DNA of 64,000 nucleotides, from assembly GCA_043228905.1 (NCBI GenBank), contig JBHGNT010000005.1, forward strand, positions 14,136,001 to 14,200,000, read 5' to 3'. Below, one piece after another: positions 21,217-31,355 of the stretch; the stretch's first letter is position 1; each line of letters starts with the position of its first letter. The notes under the pieces are model-generated. The model searched no databases and had not been told where the DNA came from. It was given only the letters and a program-made list of their open reading frames with translations. The translations under genes were made by a program, and so were the position numbers. This stretch comes from Azolla caroliniana. Taxonomy: Eukaryota > Polypodiophyta.

Positions 21217-22839
21217 ATGGCGGAAACGCAAACACAAACACAAACACAAACGTTGGAGGTATTATCGGCATTGGACGTGGCGAAGACGCAATGGTACCAC
21301 TTCACCGCGATCGTGATCGCGGGAATGGGATTCTTCACTGATGCCTACGATCTCTTTTGCATCTCCACGGTGTCAAAGCTACTGGGCAGACTCTACTACT
21401 ATAGTCCCGGTAGTGACCATCCTGGAACGTTACCCCCTGATGTATCAGCTGCAGTGAATGGTGTTGCCCTTTGTGGAACGCTGGCTGGCCAACTCTTCTT
21501 TGGCTGGCTCGGCGACAAACTGGGCCGCAAGAAGGTGTATGGCACCACACTCCTCCTCATGGTCACGTCCTCTATCGCCTCTGGACTCTCTTTCGGCAGT
21601 ACCGCGAAATCTGTCATGACGACACTTTGCTTCTTTCGTTTCTGGCTTGGCTTCAGCATTGGTGGCGATTACCCCCTCTCAGCTACAATCATGTCTGAAT
21701 ATGCCAACAAGCGCACTCGCGGCGCATTCATTGCTGCTGTGTTTGCCATGCAAGGCACTGGAATATTGGTCGGCGCCACTGTCTCCATCCTCGTCTCCTT
21801 GGCCTTCAATAATGTCTATCCATGTCCTGCATACGAAGATGATCCTGTAGCCTCAACTCCGCGACAAGCCGACTTCGTTTGGAGGCTAGTCTTCATGTTT
21901 GGTGCAATTCCTGCAATCCTCACGTACTACTGGAGGATGAAGATGCCAGAAACAGCTCGCTACACAGCATTAGTGGAAGGAAATGCGAAGCAGGCAACGA
22001 TCGACATGACACGGGTCTTGGCTGTAGAACTGACGTCAGAGCAAGAAAAGTTGGACAAAATTCGAGGGAAAGGCAAACAATATGGTCTCTTCTCATGGCA
22101 ATTTGGACGAAGGCATGGCTTGCACCTTTTGGGAACCACAACTACTTGGTTTCTGCTTGATATTGCCTTCTACAGCCAGAACCTCTTCCAGAAGGATGTC
22201 TTGACTGCTGTGGAGTGGTTGCCCAAGGCAGCGACAATGAATGCAGTGGAGGAAGTCTTCAGGATCAGTCGCGCACAAGCTGTCATCGCCCTTTGCTCCA
22301 CCGTTCCTGGCTATTGGTTCACAGTTGCCTTCATTGACAGACTAGGGAGATTCAAAATCCAACTCATGGGCTTCTTTATGATGACTGCCTTCATGTTTGG
22401 GCTTGCCATTCCTTACGACACACTCAAGGAAAAGAACCACCGTATCACATTTGTGGTGTTGTATGCATTCACATTCTTCTTTGCTAATTTTGGACCCAAC
22501 AGCACCACTTTTATTGTGCCAGCAGAGGTATTCCCGGCACGATTGCGCTCGACATGCCATGGCATCTCAGCTGCAGCAGGCAAGGCAGGGGCCATCATTG
22601 GGGCGTTTGGGTTTCTTTATGCGGCGCAGAGTCAAGTGCCAGGGCAACAAGAGGAAGGATATCCTAATGGTGTTGGTGTTCGAACATCATTGCTTATTTT
22701 GGGTGCCATCAACAGCTTGGGCTTTCTCTTCACGTTCCTTGTGCCGGAAACAAAGGGGCGATCCCTAGAGGAGATCTCTGGTGAGAATGATACCGATGCC
22801 AACAATGATCAGAAAATTAATGACGCTCCCGAACCTTAA
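21217..22839 (+). CDS. PHT1: PHT1-family inorganic phosphate:H+ symporter
   Basis: This is an intact 540-codon, intron-free gene. The product is a 12-helix major facilitator that brings phosphate into the cell with protons across the plasma membrane. Visible marks: [20 protein letters not shown] (residues 26-45) with Asp42/Asp45; the [11 protein letters not shown] loop between helices 2 and 3; the PHT1 signature [13 protein letters not shown] at residues 149-161; [14 protein letters not shown] before the long central loop (about 245-300); and [26 protein letters not shown] near the end. The length matches plant PHT1 proteins (about 520-550 aa). The N-terminus carries a TQTQTQTQT run from an ACAAAC repeat. 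The hydrophilic C-terminus ends in an Asp/Asn-rich tail. The start is the first ATG, after an AT-rich leader. The downstream gene is convergent. Confidence 0.97.
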   Translation: MAETQTQTQTQTLEVLSALDVAKTQWYHFTAIVIAGMGFFTDAYDLFCISTVSKLLGRLYYYSPGSDHPGTLPPDVSAAVNGVALCGTLAGQLFFGWLGDKLGRKKVYGTTLLLMVTSSIASGLSFGSTAKSVMTTLCFFRFWLGFSIGGDYPLSATIMSEYANKRTRGAFIAAVFAMQGTGILVGATVSILVSLAFNNVYPCPAYEDDPVASTPRQADFVWRLVFMFGAIPAILTYYWRMKMPETARYTALVEGNAKQATIDMTRVLAVELTSEQEKLDKIRGKGKQYGLFSWQFGRRHGLHLLGTTTTWFLLDIAFYSQNLFQKDVLTAVEWLPKAATMNAVEEVFRISRAQAVIALCSTVPGYWFTVAFIDRLGRFKIQLMGFFMMTAFMFGLAIPYDTLKEKNHRITFVVLYAFTFFFANFGPNSTTFIVPAEVFPARLRSTCHGISAAAGKAGAIIGAFGFLYAAQSQVPGQQEEGYPNGVGVRTSLLILGAINSLGFLFTFLVPETKGRSLEEISGENDTDANNDQKINDAPEP

Positions 22840-22875
22840 ATCTTATGACAATTACGAAATGACACTCCATTATTT

Positions 22876-22881
22876 AATAAA
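22876..22881 (+). terminator. Polyadenylation signal of PHT1
   Basis: AATAAA lies 37 bp after the stop codon, followed by AT-rich sequence, in the position expected of a plant near-upstream element. Another AT-rich stretch with TTTATTA at 22890-22900 may be part of the same signal. Confidence 0.5.
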
Positions 22882-23182
22882 AACTCCAATTATTTATTAC
22901 GTTTCTATTTTCCTTTTACTGTTCCTTTAAATTAAGATGGTACGTACTACTTACTGTAAATTACTTGTAGTTTTCCAGAACTTGAGGGTATTAAGGATTG
23001 AAATCAATCCTCATCATAGACACTATTGATGGAAAGAAATTTATATATTACCTCTTTGATTTTGATTAAGCATACACAAGAAAATACATGTACAACTCCA
23101 GATACAGCTATCAGCATTGCGAAGGCCAGTCCATTTTGAATCACCAATGTGACCAACTCTCTTCTTGCATACCTTATCAATG

Positions 23183-25780
23183 TTAGTTCGGACGGTAAAC
23201 GTTATTCGAATTAGCATAAACGTGAGACATTAATGAATAGGATGCTGAATCGTTCCTATCCAAACACAATGCATGCTTGAAGGCCTCTTTTCCAATGTCC
23301 ACATTTCCCCAGTTTCTACAAGCATTCAGCATGCTATGCCATGTCACAATATTAGGACAAAATGGCATCTTTCTTATCATTGAAAGGGCACCATCTAATT
23401 CACCGATGCGACCAAGGGCATCAACCATACAAATATGATGCTCAATAATCGGCACAATACCATAATCTTTGCTCATGGCTTCGAAATAGCTCTGGCCCTT
23501 TCGAAATAGACCTATACGACTACATGTATTGAGGACAATAATGAAACTCACTAGGTCGGGCTTTATGCCCTCTTCTTGCATTCTACCAAAGATATCGAAG
23601 ACATTTTCACATTCTCCAAGTATTGAATATCCGCTAATCAATGCATTCCACGAGACTATGTCGCGGACAAGAAGTGCGTCAAAAACTTGTTTTGCTATGG
23701 AAAGAGAACCACATTTGGCATACATGTCAACCAATCCATTTCCAACAATAAGATCCTCATCTAATAAACCCTTTTTCATAATCTCGGCATGTATCTGCTG
23801 CCCCTTTACCATGGCTCCCATTGTGCTACAAGCTTTCATACAACAAAGAATGGTGACAGCATTAGGACAACACTTTGTAAGTTGCATCTTATCAAAATAT
23901 TCAAGGGCTTGCTCACTATGACCATGTTCAGCATATCCTGTGATCAATGCATTCCACGAAACTTGGTCCCTAATGGTAAGCTTATTGAATATTTCTTGTG
24001 CTTTCACAAGCAAGCCAGATTTCGCATACATATCAATTAGCGTGCTCCCGATGAATGGGTCTTGATGCAGCAATCCCCGTCTCTCAATCTCTACATGTAT
24101 TTCTTCACCTTTTTCTATAGCTCCTATGTCACTACAAGCTTTCAAACTACAAAGAAATGTGACAATATCTGGGGAAATACCCTCGTGTTGCATGTGTTCA
24201 AGGCATTGAAGAGCTTTATTGGTATGGCCATGTTGGATGTACCGTGCAATCAATACATTCCATGAAACAGCATCTTGAAGTGGAAGCTGATCGAAAACTT
24301 CTTGTGCCTTAGAAAGTAAGCCACATTCTCCATAAACATCAATCAAGGCATTACCAACTAGATTGCTCTCTAGAAATCCCATCCTATTGATCTCAATGTG
24401 TATTTCTATAGCCTTATGCAGATCTCCTATGGTGGCACAAGCTTTCAAGGTGCATGCAAATGTGATGGTATCAGGCAAGACACCTTCTAGTTGCATTAGT
24501 TCGTAACACTCGAGAGCCTCATCTGAATACCCACAATCAACATAACCTATAACTAGCGTATTCCATAAGACTATGTCTCGAACAAAAAGTGTATCAAATA
24601 CTTCATGTGCGTTTGACAGTGAGCCACATTTAGCATACATATCAACAATTGTGCTTCCAATCAATCTATCATGTTCAAGTATCCCCCTTCTAGCAATGTC
24701 ACTATGCAACGCTCTACCCATGTCCAGAGCTCCAATGCTAATGCATGCTTTCAAAACACATATATAAGTAACGGCATTGGGAATAACATGAGATGCCATC
24801 TTTTCGAAACATTCAAGCACTTCTGAATCACAATGATGCTCCACATACCCTGTCATAAGTGCATTCCATAATGCCACATCTCGGATAGACGCCTTATCAA
24901 ACACTTCTCGTGCTTTGCCAATCAAGCCACATTTAGCATACATATCAACCAATGCACAACTAAGAAAAACATTTCCTCCTAGACGCCCACTTTTCTCAAT
25001 TTCAACATGTATTTGTTGAGCCTTGGTGCTTGCTCGTATGCTCTCACAAGCTTTTAAGGCAGAGACGTATGTGAAAGCATCAGGAGAGATACCTTCGAGT
25101 TGCATTTGCAAGAAGATTTTCAATGCATCCTCACCATATCCACATCCAACGTACCCCTCGATTAACATCGTCCAAGTAACTGAGTCTCGGATAGAGAGAC
25201 GATCAAATACATTTTGTGCTTCCAAAATCCATCCACATTTAGCATACATCTCCACAATAGCACTCGCAACAAAATGGTCTCTCTCAAACCATCTCGATAA
25301 AACACATTGTACATGTATAGGAAGACCTCTTTTGAGATCTTTAGCAACAATACATGCCTTAATCAAAGGCAAAAAAGTATGACCATTTGGACAAATAAAA
25401 ATATCATCTCTTAACATAAGATCATAAACAAAGAAAGCTTGATCTATGCTCCCACATTTACTATATCCTTTGATAAGTGAATTCCAACATAGTTCATTGG
25501 GACGAACCAACTTACCAAAAACTTGAAGAGCATATTGAATGAATCCAAGATCAATCATCATAGATATGATCTGGTTCCCAAAGGATGAATACACATCTAA
25601 GCCTCTTCTGCAGAGGTAAGAATGGAGGCGAAACACGAGCTTTCGGTCTCTTTGTTCTCTGCAGAGAAAAATAAGGCTTACCAGAGCATCCATGGAACAG
25701 TGATGATGGTGGTAGTGACAGTCTACTAGAGGGGATATTTCTGCTTCTAGAGAAGCGAGAAACTCCCTGCATTTCATCAT
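23183..25780 (-). CDS. PLS-class pentatricopeptide repeat protein, DYW-less
   Basis: This is an intact 865-codon reading frame without introns. PPR proteins bind organelle RNA base by base for editing, splicing or stability. Repeats cover nearly the whole chain: P, L and S units recur about every 100 residues with a conserved 'VDMYAKCG..' S-type helix (six clear cases, such as VEMYAKCGWI, VDMYAKCGLI and IDMYAKSGLL) and 'VSWNALI.GY' helices. The C-terminus has an E-like region (IVTWHSMLNACRNWGNVDIG, ...LDRNDSASYSLMSHVYAN) and then stops, so there is no E+ or DYW deaminase domain. An N-terminal His run (CHYHHHHC, residues 21-28) precedes the repeats. Targeting is not obvious; a second Met at residue 30 is possible. 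The start (ATGATG) was chosen as the longest frame. The gene is convergent with PHT1. Confidence 0.93.
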   Translation of the reverse strand: MMKCREFLASLEAEISPLVDCHYHHHHCSMDALVSLIFLCREQRDRKLVFRLHSYLCRRGLDVYSSFGNQIISMMIDLGFIQYALQVFGKLVRPNELCWNSLIKGYSKCGSIDQAFFVYDLMLRDDIFICPNGHTFLPLIKACIVAKDLKRGLPIHVQCVLSRWFERDHFVASAIVEMYAKCGWILEAQNVFDRLSIRDSVTWTMLIEGYVGCGYGEDALKIFLQMQLEGISPDAFTYVSALKACESIRASTKAQQIHVEIEKSGRLGGNVFLSCALVDMYAKCGLIGKAREVFDKASIRDVALWNALMTGYVEHHCDSEVLECFEKMASHVIPNAVTYICVLKACISIGALDMGRALHSDIARRGILEHDRLIGSTIVDMYAKCGSLSNAHEVFDTLFVRDIVLWNTLVIGYVDCGYSDEALECYELMQLEGVLPDTITFACTLKACATIGDLHKAIEIHIEINRMGFLESNLVGNALIDVYGECGLLSKAQEVFDQLPLQDAVSWNVLIARYIQHGHTNKALQCLEHMQHEGISPDIVTFLCSLKACSDIGAIEKGEEIHVEIERRGLLHQDPFIGSTLIDMYAKSGLLVKAQEIFNKLTIRDQVSWNALITGYAEHGHSEQALEYFDKMQLTKCCPNAVTILCCMKACSTMGAMVKGQQIHAEIMKKGLLDEDLIVGNGLVDMYAKCGSLSIAKQVFDALLVRDIVSWNALISGYSILGECENVFDIFGRMQEEGIKPDLVSFIIVLNTCSRIGLFRKGQSYFEAMSKDYGIVPIIEHHICMVDALGRIGELDGALSMIRKMPFCPNIVTWHSMLNACRNWGNVDIGKEAFKHALCLDRNDSASYSLMSHVYANSNNVYRPN

Positions 25781-25807
25781 TTAGATATCTGTTTACTTCT
25801 GATACAG

Positions 25808-25909
25808 CCATGGACTCTGTTTTGTTCTACTCTATTCTGCCTTGTTCTGATACAGTGGCCATGGACTCTATTTTGTTCTACTCTATTCTGCCTTGTTCTG
25901 GTACAGTGG
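25808..25909. repeat. Two 51-bp tandem units upstream of the PPR gene
   Basis: Units at 25808-25858 and 25859-25909 differ at two positions. A partial third unit starts at 25910. They begin 27 bp upstream of the PPR start codon (on the minus strand), so the duplication lies in its 5' leader or core promoter. Confidence 0.9.
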
Positions 25910-25911
25910 CC

Positions 25912-26399
25912 ATGAACGTCTAAGATGATGTGTAGTGTCTAATGCTGGGTATAATACATACATACATACATACATACATATGATTGATCGATTTCTTCCT
26001 GCCCACAAATGTACTTTGTGTGTGTGATCTGACCCTCGATAGAGAGAGAGTGTGTGTGTGAGAGAGAGAGGGAGAGTGTGAGTGACTGATCGTGAATCTG
26101 ATATACTTCACCGATCACCTGTGCTTGCGACTCGAGCTGCGAAACTCGACGATTGCCTATTGCATGTGGCGCTTCTACAGTACATTGGCTTTGTCATTTG
26201 ACTACTTCAACTAGGATATTTTCGTTGATAAGTTTCGTCAAATCATATTGTTTTGTTTTACCAACCTTTTGCATCTCTTCAAAGAATTTGAGTGCTATGC
26301 TATAAAGCACATTTGAAAAGAGTTAGATGCGGAAGCTAGTACACAAGACACATCTGACTTTGTTGGACACCTGGACATAGTTAGGTTTACACAAAGAAA
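25912..26399. other. PPR upstream region, no gene seen
   Basis: It contains a CATA microsatellite (about 25956-25980) and GAGA/GTGT tracts (26036-26085). At 26215-26310 a short open stretch (DIFVDKFRQIILFCFTNLLHLFKEF) is visible but not recognised. It is probably the promoter side of the PPR gene, but no element can be named with confidence. Confidence 0.35.
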
Positions 26400-26401
26400 G
26401 T

Positions 26402-26435
<34 letters not shown>

Positions 26436-26756
26436 AGTGAGCAAACAACAAACTTATTATTCAAAATAATAGTTCTCAATGCATACAAATGTGCTTACAG
26501 AGCACTTTATATACAAGCCCTGACAACGGGCTGTTACAAGTACTAACACATACTGGAATACTCATAAATGAGCAGCTGACATTGACTCCCAAAAATATTC
26601 CTACTTCTAAAATAGGAGTATGGGCCTCAAACGGCCTGTCGGTTCCTAGTTGATCTGGCTGTCAGCTTCTTCAGCCGATTCGGCTATTAGCTTTTCAATC
26701 GATCTAGCCTTCTGGCCTTTAGCTGATCCGGTCCATGTTGAGCTTGTCTCTCAAAA
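26400..26756 (-). mobile_element. Degraded Copia LTR of the Copia-2 family
   Basis: On the minus strand it has the family start in mutated form (TTTTGAGAGACAAGCTCAAC). It also has the TATA region GGGCTTGTATATAAAGTGCTC and an end rich in GA/CT repeats (26402-26433). There is no polypurine tract or primer-binding site beside it, so it appears to be a solo or truncated LTR. The left edge is uncertain. Confidence 0.65.
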
Positions 26757-28449
26757 ACATTCTTGGATCTTATCATTGATTTTCACAATTATGATTTTCT
26801 TGCGAATTAGGTTAGGAAACTAACACTACATTATGATTATCTCATGCATGTGCAATTGATTAAGTTATCATTAGGTCATAATAGCATACTATGATTCCGT
26901 TGACATGGCGGTTGATTATTACCAAGCATTATGTTGTTATTTCCATGGTGGTTATTGACCTACAAACATAGTGGATTAAGACCTAAATGTATTAGATTAG
27001 ATAATGTCCAAGAGAGTACTTTGTATCCCTTTCATCGCCACTACAACTAGTTAGTTATGGTATGTTCCAATTTAAGAATCTCATAATGTCAAATCACATT
27101 ATGGAAAGTGGGTGGGTTCCCACGTGAGAAAATGTACCCGAGTTTCTTGTAATATAAATATGTTATTGAAAATGATAGTGCACTCTTCCCTAAATGGGAA
27201 ACATTTAAAAAACCTTATTGTGGATCTATAAGCCAAGATCTTCTGATTCTAACCGGAATTCTTTATTGCAAGGAGCGGGAAAGGGATGCATTGCTCAATT
27301 TTTGCAAGAACATTACATTCTTAACATATTGTCTCATGGTTAGCCTCTTCATTTTTTATTATCATGGGGGTGTTAAGGAGTAATTTCTTGCATAGTTGTT
27401 GATTTTTTAGTGAATGAAAAATAATATGTATACGAGTTTCCTAAATAAATATCAATATCCACATGTGTAGCTTCTATATATTTGCGTTTCTTTGTAGTAC
27501 CATTCTTTTGCCTTGAAATTTTTACATTTGTGAAAGCTGGCCAATAATAAAGTTGGGACTAGAATGTTAGAAGTTACTAAATCATAACTAGTATATATGG
27601 GTTTAGTGGTACTAATGATTGTTTTGGACCGATGCAACAATGCTTATATCATCAAGCGGGGAGCGTTTTGTCAGTTGAACTCAAATGATCTCACGTAGGG
27701 TAGACACGTTGCTCTATATTATCTAGGATAAGATAATGATTAGTGAACTCTCTATGTCCATATGTACATGGGGTGTCTTAAAGCCCATATGGTTGCATCA
27801 TACATAAGGCTAGGGAGGAAGTGTGCCAAACGTTAAGGATAGCCAAAGCTACATATCCTTAAGTGAGGCTATCCATGGCGGCATGGTCATAGAGAAATGC
27901 CCAGTTATGCTTCTAACTTTGGCCCATAGATATAAACAACCCACCACGTCAACATACCCTCTTGATAGGTCGAAGACAACTTATTAGAAAGACAATGTGG
28001 ATGCATGGGCGTTCATGGCCTTAGTATTTACAAGGTTTACTGTGAACTCTTTTTCACAAGGAATACCATAAAGGTTATTGAGATGATATTGTATACTTGC
28101 ACGAGATTTAGACACCAAGATTATATTAACATAAAATCTAACCATCTCCAACTTGCTACCTCATCTATGTAGAGGCCAAAGCAAGTCGGGGAGGGAGAAC
28201 ATATTTGTTTCATAGAATGCTACCTCATCTTGTGCTAAAAGCAAGTTGGGGAGGGAGAGCATATTTGTTTCACAAGATGAGGTTCTCTATCTATGTTGCT
28301 ACCTCATCTTGTGCTATAAGTTTTTGGTATGTGCTAAAACAATAAAATTTCAGCATGTTTTGGTTGACATTATCGCTCGTAGGAAAGTGGCCGGTTAAAA
28401 TTTTTAATGTCTAGTTAGGATCTAAAGAAGCAAGAAAATTTTCGGTAGG
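26757..28449. other. AT-rich interval, nothing recognised
   Basis: Both strands carry only short frames of no recognisable family. Two near-identical segments near 28178-28212 and 28237-28271 (GCAAGTTGGGGAGGGAGA.. followed by CATATTTGTTTCA) form a local duplication. No TIR, TSD or RNA gene was seen. Confidence 0.4.
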
Positions 28450-28454
28450 GATTA

Positions 28455-29649
28455 TGTTGAGATACAAGCTCAACATTGGCCGGATTGGCTGTGCAAGCCG
28501 AGAACCAGATCTGTTGGGACCTCTCGGTTAGGCCGGACCAATGCGTTGTCGTGCCTTTCGGCTCCGGATCGTTGCGTGAGTCGGGTGGGAACCGCTGGGG
28601 TTTTGGACTAGGAAGAGGAGAGTTTTAAGGCTAATAAGAATATAAATATGTTGTAAGAAAGAGTTATAGCAAACTCGTGAATCCCACGAGTGTATTGTAT
28701 TAGATTAATCAATATGAATATAAGAATATAAACTTCGGTTGAAAGAGAATGATATAGAATTCTCGTGAATCCCACGAGTATAATTTATTAATTGGTGTTT
28801 TTTAGAAACATATCTAGTTTCCAAATATTTTTCACACACAATTACATTGTGCTCCCCATCCTTATGTAGTGATGAGGAAGTCTTAGTAATCCATGCTTTT
28901 TCTCTAACTATAGACCCCATGCTTTTCCTATAGATAGACTATATGCTTTATCTAAAGTGATCATGCTTTTTTCTAACTTGTGCGTTTTTTTATCATGCAC
29001 GCTAGATGTGTATGTGTAGCTTTTTCTTTTGTTATGCGTTTTTCTAATGTTTATCCTAGCATGAATTTACCTTTCTATGTGGGACATCTATGCTTTAACA
29101 CTAATGAAATGCTAGTGTAATGGTAAGACATTACATTATTAACATGGAGGTGCAAGGTTCGAATCTTGCCCTATGCATGTTCCATTTATTTTGCTATTTT
29201 CTTCTATTTCTTCATTTTTTATTGAATCTAATACTATATACGTTTTTCACGTAGTGTACAAAATACACTACGACAGCGTAAAACAGATACGTAAACCAGT
29301 ACGCAAACCGGTGCGTAACGAGAGGCCGTATCGGTGCGTAAATCGAAAGGCCGTTAGAGAGATATTCCTCGTAAGGAATAATTTTGGGAGTGAGTGTTGA
29401 GGCTGATTTATGAGCAGTCAAGTACTGTCAGTACTTGTGTCAGCCTGATTGTCAAGGCTTGTATAAAAGGTGCTCACTGAGCACGGTGTATATACAGTGA
29501 CAAAGTATTATTTTTGAATTAAGTTTTTTGTGTGCTCTCTCTCTCTCTCTCTCTCTCTCCAGCGTACTATGTATACTCAAGCTCTCCATTAAACCTGCGT
29601 ATTTTCTGTGTGTTTGGTTTTCTATTGCTTCCGCACATAATCTTTTTCA
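28455..29649 (+). mobile_element. Solo Copia LTR with a solo Ty3 LTR nested inside
   Basis: It starts TGTTGAGATACAAGCTCAAC (same family as the Copia-2 LTR) and ends ...CTTTTTCA. GATTA flanks it at 28450-28454 and 29650-29654, a perfect 5-bp target duplication. TTGTATAAAAGG near 29459-29470 and GTGCTCACTGAGCAC are the family's promoter core. Its own sequence is interrupted at 28547-29275 by a second LTR. Removing that leaves about 466 bp, close to the 434-bp family length. Confidence 0.88.
28547..29275 (-). mobile_element. Solo LTR (729 bp) of the gag-only Ty3 family
   Basis: It is nearly identical to the two LTRs of the complete element at 38305-41824. The ends are TGTCGT and ACGACA. GCGT flanks it at 28543-28546 and 29276-29279, a 4-bp target duplication as in the complete element. 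It includes a pair of TCGTGAATCCCACGAGT palindromes (28676-28692 and 28765-28781) and the tRNA-like module at 29113-29166. Confidence 0.9.
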
Positions 29650-29654
29650 GATTA

Positions 29655-30280
29655 CAAACTTGCCCAACATTGGTTCTATCCCCTTTTTGTAGATTAGTTG
29701 CTTCGTGTTCCTTGTTGGTGCGCACTTCTTCACGACAAGTGTGCCACGTGACATCTGCTTAACTGATTGCTTGTCTTTCTAGAGGAAAATTTTGTGGGTT
29801 CTATGTACATATATATCTTCAATTGTAATGAGGGGATACATATGTGAAAGAGAACCATAACACACAATCTTTCTGGCAAGAGATAGCTCATATAAATTCC
29901 TGCAATGCATAGACAAGTAATAAGAGTTAAGTTCCCATGACTTTCAACATGTCTCCCTTTTAGATTTCCCTAAAATTTAGAACATGCAAATTCTTTTTCT
30001 TGTGTTTGAAGAGGTTGTTGAGTAAATTCCCCTTTTTATTGTTGAGAGAGAGAGAGAAAGAGAGAGTCCCATGTAGTTAATGGGTGACTACAATCCATTG
30101 TGACACTCATTATAAATGATGTTTTTCGCACAAATTATTGAATGAAAAAGAGAGTGAATATATGCATATGTTATGGTCTAGAAGAGAGAGGGAGAGTGAC
30201 TAATATAATTGGCCTGTGTTGCCATGTTAATCAATTATATCTAATAATCAATAGACATACTTTTTGGGTCATCTCCGTGT
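29655..30280. other. AT-rich interval before the ParB-methyltransferase element
   Basis: No gene is called. A minus-strand stretch near 29760-29650 (MSRGTLVVKKCAPTRNTKQL) faintly resembles a Copia pre-integrase segment. The last about 110 bp (30170-30280) match 42800-42888 and are the insertion target of the next element. Confidence 0.35.
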
Positions 30281-31355
30281 AACACGTTCGCGTTCACAAG
30301 TGGAAGGATCGTGCATTACCCTTGTTACAGATTCTTCTTGAAAATATCCAAATATACCCTCTCTACAAAAATTGGATGCACCAGTATCACATGTTCTACA
30401 ACTTGATTACAATTTGCAAAATTAAAAAAGCATGATAGGTCTCTAAGTGGAGAACATTAGAAATTCAATTAATTTTGGATGTGTTGATAAGTTAATGCCA
30501 TTATAATAAAGTTCAACAATGGCTCAATATGACACTAGTGCGCGACATGGCAAACACTTAGTTAAAGACTTATATATTTTTGGTATGTTTTGCAAAAATA
30601 TGAGGTGTACTTGTAACCATAGTAATAAAATGAGTTATAATTTATACTTTGACCCATACTCGTATGTATATAATTGTGGACAATGTAAGGTAGTGAACTT
30701 TAGGATAATGTGATTGAAATAACAAACCTATTAAGGCTTTCAATACTTGTATTTAAAGTTAATCTAATTTATTTCGTAGGTGATGAACATGGGATCAAAC
30801 TCCGAACGATAACGTTAGTGGAGCTACAAGCGTATAAAAACATGTGGATATTGTTGAGAGGTGTGCTCCAAGGTGGTGCAACTAATGGGACAACGTGGCA
30901 TCGACCATTATCAACACACTACACAATGTAAGCACCAATGGAAGACAAACATCATAGTTTGATAATTAAGAACACACTTCACATTATAGGTAGCAATAGA
31001 AGACAATGATCTATAATATATGGACTATAATAGTACATATTAGACACGGTATGACAGTCTTGACAATTGATCCCAATTAACGAGATGGACAGTCATGGTG
31101 ACAATTGTACGAGCATATTATATATAGTTAAAGTTTACCGATATCAGCTTGAACGTAAACTAATTCATGTTTCTCCATATTTACAGTCAGCAATACATGC
31201 GATGAAACCGATGTCATAAATCAACAAATCAAGTATATAGAAATAAAATTGAAACATATAGAAGAATATAAAGAAGGAAGTACACCAAGTAGAACCCAAA
31301 ATTTGTATTAGTAATTTGAATTCGTAACATTACACTTCCTCAACAAAAGAGTCAA

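Noticed and set aside
21335-22768. Antisense frames within PHT1
   Set aside because: They are shadows of the strongly supported 540-codon transporter.
29650-29780. Copia pre-integrase fragment on the minus strand
   Set aside because: Similarity is limited to a few residues (GTLVV) and no flanking Copia domain is present.
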